Assembly: GCA_903813345.2 (NCBI GenBank) | Contig: CAIIXF020000006.1 | Coordinates: 7,056,989-7,120,988 of the forward strand | Source: Owenia fusiformis | Taxonomy: Eukaryota > Annelida > Polychaeta > Sabellida > Oweniidae | Reading direction: 5' to 3' | Length of the DNA stretch: 64,000 bases | Shown here: in pieces, positions 1-13,600 of the stretch | Layout: the number at the start of each line of letters is the position of its first letter | Position numbering within the stretch: the stretch's first letter is position 1 | Notes under the pieces: generated by a model | What the model was told of the DNA's origin: nothing | The model's input: the letters and a program-made list of their open reading frames with translations, nothing else | The model's database searches: none | Position numbers and translations under genes: made by a program

Positions 1-670
1 TGTAGATAACCATCTTATATGTCATTGAATTAATATGTGTCAATGTGACCTTCATTTTGAGTTGGTATTCTGTTCTAATGTCTCATTTTATAATAGAATA
101 ATAATATATGTTCAAAATTTGTGTAAAAGTTTGTACAACTTTTATCATGAAACAATTAGATACTTTTGACATATAATTAAATGAAACATGAACTGTTGGA
201 ACATTCTGTAGCTATACTGAAAAATAGGCCAGTTCTTTTGATCAACTCACTCATCCCTCAGTCACAATTGATTTACAGCTAGCGTACGGCGGCTGCTTCC
301 CAAAATCGAGAGAAATATGCAGCATAAAAATAAGAATAATCAGTTCGATTTTCTATGTCAATTTTGTGAATCTGCGCCAGCCGTACGGTTGCCATAGAGC
401 AAATGTGAACGAGGCTTAATTCACCAGCGCTGTAAATACCATTTCTCTCCATTATTGGTATATTACATTTCAGATCCCCATGATTCATTAATTTAGCTAC
501 CAATTCCCCCTTCTATCTGGTAGAACCCTCTCAGGATCATCAATTAAATATCAGAGACTAACTGGAAGTGAAAGCTTGAAATAAACAAGGAAAATTGAAG
601 AGTGGTTGACATTACCACCTGGTCAATATACAACTGACTGCCCTGTAATATGATTTTCTTTTTCTTTCAG
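1..670. other. Intron, 5' edge of window
   Basis: No coding exon was recognised before the acceptor at 669-670. This AT-rich stretch is most simply an intron of the TBC gene, because the first exon seen (671-766) begins in mid-codon. The upstream part of that gene, where a PH domain would be expected for this family, is outside the window. Confidence 0.6.
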
Positions 671-3600
671 TTCCCTATCAGGCCAGTCTGCCTCCAGTGA
701 TTCTGCCCTTGAAAAGAGTGAAAGTGACTTGATCAACCGCCTGGCTGAGATGGAGCAGGAACTTATGTAAGGTCATCTCCAAATATTCCTACATGTATCA
801 GATATATAGAGGATATCCTATGCCCGGGATCCTATGATTTATGAGTGACACAATTTTTATCCACAAATGGATATGATATCAATATCCATGGTTGAATTAA
901 AATCATATCATCAAAATCATATCATGAGTAAATCATAGGATATGCTCTTTATTTCATAGTTAAACTGTGCTTGTCTTGTTCTTCAACTTTAATTATTCAC
1001 AAGAAATAAATAACAATGTATTAAAACTTTTATTAAAGCAGTAGTATGGTAACATACAATAGTTTACAACTAAGGAAAAATAGCCTTGGCGGTGAAGCTT
1101 TGGGGTGAAAGCCTGGGTGGAAAAGCCTTTGCGACAAAGATTCAATATTCGATACAGTATACAAATATATATGCGCATCCAATGGCTAATGTACAGTCTA
1201 AAACAGAGCTTTCCACAATGTGGTCTCTCATGGTTTTTACATTTTGAACTATTTTAGAGCTGTGAAATGTGAACTGGCCAAGTCCATGAACAGGGAGGCT
1301 TGCTACAAAGAGGTCCTGGAAAAGAGGGATGCAAGGATCATGGAACTTGATGATAAAATAGAGAAACTTTCACAAAAGCAACAAAATATTAAAAAGTAAA
1401 GTAGATTTCAATTTAGGTTAGATTAATCAAAAAAAATGCAAAGCATCTTCTGCATATATTACACTGTAAGAAAACAATATCCGCATGCCATTCTACGAGT
1501 AAAGTGTATATGGCATAATAGAATGTAGAACCATATGTCTAGGAGATTATATCTAGATTGAATGTTTGTGTTTCATTATACATAATTAGTCTCATATACG
1601 TGTACATGCACTTATTTTTTAAGAAACCTAACACAGGTTTTTATTTGTTCATTTGGCTTTTGATAATCACTATTAAACAGGGCACATGTAAAAATTCTGT
1701 CATCTGCTTTAAAAATGGTTTTGAAACTTTCTGAAGGGGAATTACCAGGTATCCTGGTATTTATTTCTTTTTAACATTCCAATTGTAATATATGATGCTA
1801 TTATTTCACCAGCATTCACTAAACTACCGTTAAGGAGCTCAATTTTATGATCAAATGCAAATATGAACTTCATTTGTTCATATAGCCTGCATTGTTTCGA
1901 TTTTAATGTTAAAACCCAGTTTAGTAAGTACCAGCAGATCATCAGGAGACAATAATGCAGTGCTAGTCTTCAACATATCACTGCGGCAGGCATATCGTTT
2001 ATTGTAAGCATGGCAACTTTGTAATAAACAACTGACGTGATTGGTTCTCGTCTCATGCTCTCACGTGATTGTAAAATCTAGACACTTGGACAAGTTCATT
2101 GGTTTGATTGCGCGTATTAACTAATAAACACGCGTGCGGTGAAACATTATCAACAAATCTTTAAACTCTAAATCCTACTGCGCATATTTCTTCCTATATA
2201 TCATGATTTTCGAAACATTTTGACAAAACAATGATTGGGGAAAGTAAAAGAATATATATTTTATAAGTTCTGTGAAAATTGAGTATATCTGTGATGAAAA
2301 CTTTTGGTGATTTCTTCATCTGCCCGCCGCAGTGTCTATCCGAGACACTGCATGGGAGTTTGATTAAATTGCTATTGGCATATTAAATTGTTAATTTCCA
2401 ATATTTTACAGCCCAGTATCGCCAGATAAAAAGATAGCTGAGCAGTGCCGGGTACTCTCAAACCAAAACCAATTCCTGAACAAAGAGGTGCAAAAATTAG
2501 CCAGACTTCGACAGCAGGAGCAGAATAGATTTACAGACCAAGAAAAGTGAGTTATTTGAACTATAGGACTATTGTTGTTTTTACTTAGTACCATTATTTC
2601 AATTAGCTCCATTGTTTCAACTATAGCACTATTTTATTTGCTATCATACTATTGTTTCAACTGTACCACCATTGTTCAACTATTGCACCATTGTTTTAAT
2701 CATAGCATTGTATTTCAACTACATAACAATATCATTGTTTTGACTTAAGCACAATTGTTTTAGTTATAGCATATTTCGTCTATAACACCATTATTTAAAC
2801 TAACGCACCATTTTCTAATGAAATAGTATTGTTAAACCAAAGCCCCATTATAGCACCATTATTTCAGATATAGCGCCATTTTTGTATTGTTCCATTTTTA
2901 ATGTTACAGGCAGATGACCCAGCTACATGCTGAAGTGGACAACTGGAAGCGAGATTATGTCTTCCTGCTACAGTCAAGCATCACTGTCCCCACTGGAGAT
3001 GTGTCCGATGGCATTGAGATGAACTTGTATGGCGGAAATCGGGTGAGGATGAGAAATACGCAAGACTACCAGGCCCGTAGCCAGGATTTGCCAAGGGGGG
3101 TTCACATTTTCAAAATTCCAGGGGGGTTCAATTTTAACAATTCTGGTCCAAAAATGGCCAAAATCACTTGAAAAGTGCTCAGAATGGTGAAAAACTTCAT
3201 GATTTTGAAATAATTTTTGGCCAGGGAACCCATCGAATCCCCCTGGCTACGGGCCTGACTAGTCTTCATTTTAATATCACCTCAATAAAGTGGTGACATA
3301 TGGTTATAGCTACCATTTCTTATGACCAGCATTCAATGTTGGCGTTGGCACTAGTACTGGCATTCAGCATATAATGTAACAAATGTTGACACTTGTAATC
3401 GCAACCAGGTGGTGACATCTTGTCATGTTCTTTGTTTATATCTTTTTATTTATCTGCTCAGTTGAGAATTTGGAAATGCATAATTGCTTGTGATATTCTA
3501 AAGGAAATGTATTTTTTTGGAAATATTTTATTCAAAATTGATTGACTAGTGTAATTCTTATCTGGTTATAAAATCTAGAGTAGGACACAACAACTTTTCT

Positions 3601-4621
3601 TCATAGTTATGACAATGTGTCTGTTTGCTTTATTTATATGAAGGAAGTAACAAATATATGCATGCATTGATAAATACAAAGTCAAAATTATAATTAATAA
3701 CTACATTACAGCACAAGGTGCGTATCCAGCAACTTCTTGAAGAGGCAAGACAAACAAATCCTGGCCTTCCAACATGTGAGAAGTAAGTCTGAAATTGAGA
3801 AGAGTAGCTCACAGTTTATGATGTGAATGTATGAATTTGTTGAATTCTACTCAATGGACCACCCCTTTTATGTGGGGAGAATATGTTTCATGGCCAGTTT
3901 TGTTTCGCCCTTTGTTCAACAGTTACATTGTGTTACATCTTAAAAGTTATTCTTATTTTGTATTTTCCATGTTGGAGTTTAGCTTTGTACATGTACACCA
4001 TCGTGCATTTTCTCTGTCCTGTTCATCTAAACCCGTAAAGTGGAACATCTCCAGTATTTCCAAGTTCCATTACCAATTATCATAATGTAAAATGAACCTC
4101 TGAAAGTGGAACTCCTCCTAAGTGGAAGACTATTTAAAGATACCTATTGTATTCCAGTAACACATGTTTTACTGTATTTTTTTCTAAAATAGCCTATCCA
4201 GTGAATATGGGAATATATGCAGTTTTCACAAATTCAGAATTTTATAATTCTTTACACATTATGTTTGATGACTCAGTATCAAAAGGTCTTAAGTATTATG
4301 AATAATATTTATCTTGGAAGATTTTTGATTAGTTGTGTTTGGACCTGTGTCGAACTTTTCCCCCACCTATTGACAGTCCTCATCACCATTGTAAGTAAAC
4401 AGTACATGTATATAGAAACCCATTGTTTCAGACTAGCTTCATCAGAGGTACACGTTGATACATATGGGTTCAAACACAGCCATACAAATGAGAGTCTGCT
4501 TCTCCATTATATATGTCACCAATTACACCAACACTACACGATGCGAATGGAGTCATACGAGGAACACCAACTTAAATGGAAGAATTATCTACGTGAAAAC
4601 CGTACCTCTATGGAGAAAAAT
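671..4621 (+). CDS. Exon block: coiled-coil region leading into the TBC domain
   Basis: Six exons encode in-window residues 1-254. The first five are rich in Glu, Lys, Gln and Leu with heptad character (for example DLINRLAEMEQEL, then ELDDKIEKLSQKQ, then NKEVQKLARLRQQEQ) and read as a coiled coil, which in Armus/TBC1D2 binds Rac1 or other partners. The sixth exon carries YGF and WKNYL motifs that in TBC1D2 come just before the TBC core. The exon at 2910-3042 stops at CGG/GTGAGG, 27 bp before a hAT-like MITE. That MITE extends a reading frame past the true splice site, so a longer open reading frame there is artefactual. Confidence 0.85.
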
Positions 4622-7600
4622 GTAAGATATAAACAATTTTTTTTTGTGTAATGGGAGTTAGCTAATATGTTAAACTAATCTTATATGAAATGTAAATGAA
4701 CAGGCTTAGGAATAAGGGTATATTTTGTTTCATTTTTAATGTTGTCATATTTTTCCTGAGCTTACATGTGTGTAATCTTTACAATATGTTCAACTAAAGT
4801 TTGGTGTATCTACATTTCTGGGTGTGGGAGATGTTGGTTTTAGGGATATGGTGGCTTTCTTGATCTGTAAAATATTTGTCATCAATTTTATTCTTTTGAG
4901 TCTTGCATCAAGTCCTTCTGTCATTTCCCCCTGACCTGCCCTCTTCTCTCCCCTGACCTGCCCTCTTGTCTCCCCTGACTTGCCTTCTTCTCTCCCCTGA
5001 CTTGCCTTCTTCTCTCCCCTGACTTGCCTTCTTCTCTCCCCTGACCTGCCTTCTTCTCTCCCCTGACCTCCCCTCTTTCCCCCTGACCTCTCTTCTTTCC
5101 CCCTGACCTCCCCTTTTCTTTTCCCCTCACTTCCTCTCTTCCTCAAACCATTGATTTCAAGTCTGTACTCAAACACACACAGTGTGAATCAGAGACTTAT
5201 CGCAAGACTCATTTATGACTTTTAAACTTAATATCATCACATATGTAGAAGGCTATATAGAATAGAATAGTAATATTTCATTTTTACAAACTTTGGTAGG
5301 TATGCTTCAATATGTCAGTCCTTTCAGTTGTTCTGAAGAGAGCTTACTATTTTGCCATTGGGCTGTTTGATCATCAATCATCAGCAGCCATCAGTGGGAA
5401 ATAGCAAGCAGACTGATTAGAGTACCATCTATCTGTTATCAGAAAAACATACACAGTTTATTAAATTGTTCAGTAGCTGTCATGGCAGTTAGGCCCTGAC
5501 ATCTATTTATTACTTTATATTCTTATATTTAGACTGATGTGTTTTCCGATTTCTTTAGACACTTCAGTCCTTAGGATTAGAATTACCCAGAAGCCCTGTA
5601 CACTTTACAATACCCACAATGCATCAGCACGTTACCATATTTAGAATTACGGTAAATACACACTGTACTTAATACTTGAGAAACAATTGTAGATTTATTT
5701 TGCACTGTGATTCATGAATATGTTTATTTATTTATTTTTATTTTTTGATTTATTTTCATTCTGTTTTTGTGTGTTATTGCATGAATATGTTATAAATGTC
5801 TATATGTTGTTATTTTTCTTTTTTGGGTCATTTTTTTGTTTCATATACCAACATATCTGCAACATACATCATCGATTGTTGTTTTGTAAACTACACTGTA
5901 ATATTTTTATCTTATAACCATGAAATATCTGTTAATGTGTTTTTTGTCTTAACTTTACTGTTTCTGTTAAATTATATTAATTTCATTTTGCAGATCAAAA
6001 TATATACTTTTATTGAGATGTATTTGATGTTTTCCCAAGTACAGTGAAACCTGTAAAGTTGAACACCTCTGTTAGTAGAACACTTTTCAGAGTCCAAACA
6101 TCATCTTACTTAATGTCAAATAAACCTCCATTATTGGAACACCTCCCAAGTGGAACATTTTTAGAGGTACCAACAGTGTTCAACTTGGACAGGTTTTACT
6201 TTATTCATAACATTTTGTTCTACTAGCATTCAATTTCTTAAACTTTTAGTTTTAAGCATGAAAACAAAGTGCAACTGAAACATAAAATAAACAAATCAAT
6301 AAGTTTCAGGCCGATATATTATAAGTTTTAATATTTGTTAAGCTTGAGCTCTAAAAATAGATTACTATATAAATATCACTTACAGAAAGAATTGAAGGCA
6401 TTGTGCAGGGGTGGGATTCCTCCGCAACATCGAAATGAGGTCTGGAAGCAGCTAGTTTACAACCATGTGCGTGATCTAGCTGAAGAGAAGGGACCCCATT
6501 ATTACGCATACCTTTGTAGTATGGCGTCAGATTCCCAATGCGCTGGACAGTATAGGAAGCAGATCTCGCTGGACTTACTGCGTACCATGCCTCAGAACGT
6601 TCATTTCAACAAACAGAAAGCTGATGGGGTATGCTTGTTTTGTTTATATTTTTTTTGTGTGTATCTTTCTTTGCAAATGCATTGCCTCACTGTTTCTGAG
6701 AGAGGAAGTATTTTTGTATCTTTATGATTATTTCTTCACATCATGATCAGTGTGCTCTAAAATGATAACAAACAAAAAAAACAAAGAAAGAAATAAACAA
6801 ACAAAATGAAATAAATAAATAAATAAAGAAACAAACAAATACACAGAATGATGAAACTAGAATTCACTTTAATACCAGTATGAAGAGAATTTCAACTCCC
6901 TCTACATTAACTCTTTATTATGCACCAGCGGATCTAGACGGGGGCGTGGGGGGTGCATGCCCCCCCTAAAAAGTCGGAAAATTCGTGTTTTGCCTCATAG
7001 CTTTTTATAAAATTTGACTCTTTTTTAATTCGCTCACAGTTATTATCACACGCCCCCCCCCCCCCCTAACACAAAATCCTGGATCCGCCCCTGTTATGTG
7101 CTTAATCCCAGGCTAAATTTCAGAGAACTTTAATGTGTGAATAATGGGTTAATAATTGCCTTTATATTTGAACTTCAAAACAAACCTTTACACATAATGC
7201 CCAGTCAATGTTATATCTGAAATTAATACATATGATTTACTCTCAGATCCAAAAGATGCAAGAGGTGCTCCTGGCCTTCTGTATGCATAATCCTACCATA
7301 GGCTACTGCCAGGGCATGAACTTTATAGTGGGAATGTGTCTGCTCTTCATGGAGCCAGAGGACTCGTTCTGGTGAGTGTCACCTTACTTAATTTCAGTCT
7401 TATTGGTTGAATCTTATTAAGCATTGGGTTATGTTGTATTGTATTGCATTGTCTTGTCAGTTTACCTCCATACAAAGCGAGTATATATTTAGATACTTGC
7501 GTACAATTCAGACTTTCAGCTTCTTTTGGTCAAATATGATCACTCAAACCTAAACCCGAGCAGTTCTCATTGGTCAGATTTGGTCCCATGACTGAAACTT

Positions 7601-10600
7601 GCTAAATGTATTGGTTGGAATTATATTTCAGGACCCTGATAGCAATCACAGAGAAGATCTTCATACCTAACTACTTTGACCTAAACTTGGTTGGGGCCCA
7701 GGCTGACCAGGAGGTCCTCAAAGATCTTATCAAGGTTAGTGCCCATAGTGACAATAAACTGTATAAGTAAGCACTGAGACTAACATAAAATACCCAAAAG
7801 GGGAACCAAAAGAAACATGGTAGAAAATATTCAAATGTTCTGAATGAAATTTAATGATATGATGTTCTTGCTTATATATTCCATAAGCAAGCTACCAGAG
7901 TTACATACACATCAGCCTATCAAAAGCCACAGAATTCCACATGGATATGACAATCTTAATTATTTTCTATTCCAGGAGAAGCTACCAGAGCTCCATGCAC
8001 ATCTAGATGAGATAGAGATTGAGATTTCCACCATCACCCTTAACTGGTTCTTGGCTGTCTTCTTTGATTCAGTGCCCTTTGAGGTAAGCATCCATTTAAT
8101 ATTTTATGAATTGCTTTACATATTCCACTGACCCTAAATACATTTAAGAAACATTCATATATTTTATGAACTTTTAAGGTAGGCACAGAAGGATGAATTT
8201 TTTACCAATTTGCTCATGTAACATTTAAGGTAAGCTTAGTAAGATGATTTTTGAATCTGATGTCAAAATCATAAGCATATGGAATTGTGTAGTCAGAAGT
8301 GATTACTGATTTACATCTTCTACACAATTTGTGAAAGCTTTAATATATTCACCACACTTTGCAAACTTCATTTTATTTTACAAATATATTGAGTAAGCCA
8401 CAATCAACCAAGACAAAAATTGGTGTTTGATATATATTTTTATTATCATAATATTGTTTTATATACTTGTATTATCTTCTTCATTTTTAAATGGTCATAG
8501 TCTTACTGTATAACAGACTCTTTAGTTCAGTAATAAACACAGGTACTAACCCCATAATACCATGAGCTTGCTCAGTGGTATCATGGCTACAGCATGGAGC
8601 TATTATTATTGTATATTATTATATCTTTTATTGACATATTATATCAGTTACATGATACATTGGTCATTAAATCACTACAAACTACTACTACAACTATTGT
8701 AACTATAAAAATAATTATTATTCAGTGTGATGCACACTACTAAACATATTAATCTAAATTCTGAAACCATGATATGTAAATTTTCCGATGTGTAATTGAA
8801 CAGTTAAGTGTTCAGTTGCCATTAACCTTTTAAAAATATGACTCATCACAATCAAAACTAGGAATAATACTATATGTATTAGCAAGCTCGGCAGGATGAT
8901 AAACTTGTGGATCCTTAAATGCTCATGGTATCATGGGGTCAGGTTAGTACCCGTGAAAAAAGAACATACCATCCAATATCTCCTCAGAATGCTCTCAACA
9001 GTCACAACAAGTGATTATGTTTTGTAATGTAAAAATAAATTCTATGAATATTAAAATAGAATAATAAACAGCCAAACAGACAATCTCATTGGTCAAAAGC
9101 ATCTATCAGCTAGTTGCCATATTTGGATTTTTATTAACATAAATGCCATTAACATTGTTTTGTTTTTTGAGTTATAATATTTGTTATTTTGCCTTTTTAC
9201 GACGTAACTTGGTAACCCTGACCAGCATGGCAGTTTATAAATGTTTCCTGAGATTTTAATAGTTTTGTATTGTATATAATGTTCAATCATATTGTATGTG
9301 GGGTCATATTATTATGATCTTAGAATTCATAACACAATGTTGGATTATATTGTATATTTGATGATATTCCGGAAGCTAAGAACACATTGTATAATCTTGG
9401 AATTTACTGTATAATGTTGGATAGTATCATACATGGGATTTTATTGTATAATGTTGGTTCATATTGTACATGGGAACATATTATGTAAGTTTGTAGCATA
9501 TTATACAATATTAGATCATATTCTATAATCATAATCATCTTCATAGTCTTCATCTTCTAATGGTTTGATTTTCATAACTGTTTCCTTTAATTCTATCCAA
9601 TCATCAGTGTCTTGATTAAACCACACGATTCCGACACCATAGCGTCCATTTAAGTTAACATAATGGCAATGTTTGTACCACCATCCAGCTGTGTAGAACT
9701 TAGCGCAATGTGTGCTGCTTGCGTCATTATCAACATCAGAGGTACTAAACATGGTGCCGTCTGAGTATGTGAATGATTCGGTTGCATTACCTAGGTAACC
9801 ATCGATCGTAAGGGTGTAATTTGATTTGCCAGAACCAATGTTGAATTCGTTGTAATCCGCGAAATAGTAGTCGCCGAAGACATCCCACATGTCGATTCGG
9901 AGGTTGTATTTTCGTTCTGTTGTTAATAGATGGAGATTTTCTAATCCTACCCAGAATTCAGTCGCAGCTGTTCCAAAACCATTTGTGTATTCTGCGAATG
10001 TTTTATTGAAGTCCACTGAACCATCATGCCTGTAAGATGTGATATATGCTTGAAATGTTATATGCCTCATACTACAGTTAAAGAAAGAAGTTAAAGAAAT
10101 GTCAAAAAGCTTTGAAAAATGTTGAGCAAGTAATATGATAATAGACAAATGACTATCAATTGTTATAGTTATATTATTTGTTGGTGTATTGGAACCTACA
10201 TTAAACAGTTAAAAGGCAAATTGCGTTTATTCCACTCACCTATGCTGTATTACTGTCCATGGGCCATCTATCTCAAACTCACAAAGGACTTGCACTGACT
10301 TTGTACTGTTCTTTGGTTTAATCAGATAGATACCACTCTTGCTGAACCCAGATGCAAACACATCAGAGCAATCTAGATTATAAAAAGGTACAACTTTAAA
10401 AAATGATCTCACAAGGATGAAATATCAATGACATAGGATCTTTATGAAATGATCATTGAAGAACATTGAAGGAAAAAATTAACCACCATCTGGGGTGTAC
10501 TATTCAAAGACATTACTTAATCCATTGTTTTAACCATGGAAATCCTGTTGTAATAATAAGAGAGCAATGAACATAAAAAGTCGTACTGTTTCCAAAAAAT

Positions 10601-13600
10601 CAACCCCTGTCTTATGATAAAATAATTCAAAATTCATTAAAGTTATTTATTCAAAAGCAAATAATTTACCTTGAGGCAGCTGGGTTACAAAATTCTTCAC
10701 TTCTTTTTCGATGACCTTGAGTTTTGGAATGACCTTGGCACACTCAGCTGTCTGCGTTTGAAGAGATTTTATCTCAGCCGCACGTCTGTTTTCATTTTCA
10801 TGGACCATCTGTAACCCTTTGTCAAACTTTGACACAGCATCTGGAGAAAGGATTAATAGATTAAAGTGTTTAATTTTGTACTTATTTTTATTAAGCTCAT
10901 AAATGAAAGATAAATATAAAAGTAAAAGAGGAACATCAGAAAAAAGGTTTAGTCACATGTACTTTACAATTGGAATGAGAAAGGGGCAACACTTGAAGAA
11001 CAAAAACACATGAATACCAGTACATGAACATAAAAACAGATTCTTTAAGACTTTCAGTGTACAATACACAATATTTTGTACATGGTATATGCACTTTCTA
11101 ACATGTACCTGGTATATACACGAGTGAAGAAACCCTGTAAAAAGTAGTAACTGATCCATAATAAAATATTAATACTTACTTCTAGCGTCTTTCCCAAGAG
11201 ATTCCAGTTTTGTGATGCTCTTTGTTATAGATGTAAATTTTAGGTCCTGTATTAGGTCTTTGTTGTTTTCCATGCAGTAGGTCAAACTAGCATTCAGATA
11301 ATTCACCTCTAAGTGAGCAATCTTATCCTTGTTACGATTATAATTTTCCGCTGCTTTTGTGAATTTATAATCGACTCCATTGAACAAACGCTGGAATCGC
11401 TGATAGTGATTTTGGACTCTTGTTCCGACTACTTCTACTGTTTTATTCAATTGGTTATATTTTCGTTGTATTAGTTCAAGTTTCCTGTTTGTTTCTTTAG
11501 AGTCTTTGTACACTATTGTTTCTAGATTTGTTATTTTGGCAATGTTGTCTTTGACATAAATGACCATATCTTCTATGTCTTTACGGTTTTCGTAAGTGAT
11601 GTTCACATGTTTTTTCGATTTCATCCTCCAATTGTCCAAAGTGAAGACTTGTTCAGTAAAGTTCATCATAATATTTTTGAATGTTTCCAGTTCTTCTTCT
11701 AAAGTTCTCTGGTTTTGTTCCTGAAGTGTCTCTTCCAGTGTTTCAATGTGATCAGTAAGACTTAAAATCTTTCGATTAAGTTCTACCAGTTTCCCATCTT
11801 TGTTGGTTATATCTTGTTCAATCTTACCAACCTTGTTGCTCAGAGTGTCCTTTTCTTTAAGGAGCTCTTTGATCTCATGCTGTATTGTGTTATCCCTTTC
11901 TTCAAGACCAGAGAGAATGTGTTCCCATTGTGACCCACTATCCCCATCTACCTCGCCAGAGCCTTCTACTTCTTCAGGGAATCTTGAAATTTTATTTTCA
12001 AGGTGAGCAACTCTATGTTGTGGGATGTTTTGTTGATTATGTGGTTGTTTTTTGGCCCTGTTTTGTATAATTTTCATATTTGTTTTTCCATCTACATCAG
12101 TTGGAATCAGATCCTCATCAATTACTGCTTCAAGCCCATTATCTTGTTGCAATGCTTTGTCATCATCTACATTTTTGTTATTAGTGTTATAATGATGGTT
12201 ATCAGTCTTCGTTTTATGATGTCGTACAGCATGTACTTTAGCAAGATCCTCCTGGAGTCGAACTAAGGCTGCTCTAGTGTGACCTCTCTCAGATTTTACT
12301 GTGTCAGTAAGATTGTTCAGTTCATTTTGAATCTGTTCAACAACATTATTTTCCTCGTCATGTATATTATTATGCTCCTTAAGCTTTGTCTGCATCCCTT
12401 CTAAAATGGCTTCAAGTACGCTTCCTTGCTGGTCTACAAGAACCTTAACTCTGTTTGTATCATCATTTAGTATTTCAATGGTGTCATTCTGAGTCCTCTG
12501 GGCTGTTTTAATGATTTGCATATCAGATCTCAATTTTCTGTTTGTCGCTTTAAAGTCATCAAAAGTCCATTTCTGGATGATCTTCATATTCTTTAAATCA
12601 GAATGAACAGTTGAAATATCCATATTGTGTATACTCAATGTTGTATTATGTGTATTGAGTGTGTTCTTCATAGATCGTACATCAGTTTTAATTAAATTAT
12701 TCACAGATTTGATATCCTTGAAGGCCCATTCATAATTAGCCACCATTTGTTCTAGCTGTTCAATTCTTGCAAGACTATTGTCTTGTTGTTGTTTTAGTGT
12801 TGTAAGCTCATCCTTTAGAATTGTCTCATCATTTTGTTGTGTAGTTATCTGGTTTTGCAGCATAGCAATGATGTACCTGAAATAAAAAAAATAATTTGAG
12901 TATCTTTTTAGCATTGAATCAGCCAGGCACTAGATCTATTTGAATTGGTTGCACCCATTTAAACAAGCTATGTGAACATATTTGGGTAACTAGAGTTATA
13001 AAAATGAGAATTCTGCACAAGATGGCTGGCATGTGTTGCAAAATGTCATGTTCTTTATAGTAATTCGATAAATTAGCTGACAGATGTTATAATTTTGAAC
13101 ATGCTTCTGTGTTCAAAATTTGGGCCCAATTTTTGGTTTTAGGGGCAAGTGATATAATAATTAATAAACATATGTGAGGATATCTTCTTGTGAAGATATC
13201 AACATGTAAGGATAGCAGTAATGGATCATGGAAAACTCTAGATGTAAGTTTCAACAAATTATTAACAGATGACATATCAGAAAAGGAAAATAAACCAACA
13301 AAAACACGTAAAGATACAGGCCTCTTCTGATACACAATATGTCTGCAGTTTTAAGAACAATCAGACCACCATGTGCTCCTATAACCTGATCCAGGCTTAC
13401 ATTTTGTCAGACTTTATCACAATAGACTTGTTGTCTTAATTAGCACATAATGAAATCTAAGAAACAATGCTGGTCTGACCTACAATTTGAAATTATTTCA
13501 ATATATCACAATTCTTGAAAAACTAACATTATTATCTTTTTATTTGCTACTTTTGATTACAGAAAATTGCATCTATATAAATAAACAATATGAAGACAAA

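Noticed and set aside
2914-3171. 85-codon frame extending the exon at 2910 to 3171
   Set aside because: A clean donor (CGG/GTGAGG) at 3043 ends the exon, and the extension translates a MITE.
4790-5176. 128-codon reading frame on the - strand, Gly/Glu/Arg-rich
   Set aside because: It is produced by the CT-rich minisatellite. It is low complexity with no splice context or family match.
9093-9290. Short - strand frame downstream of the fibrinogen gene
   Set aside because: AT-rich, no homology, no splice signals linking it to the fibrinogen exons.
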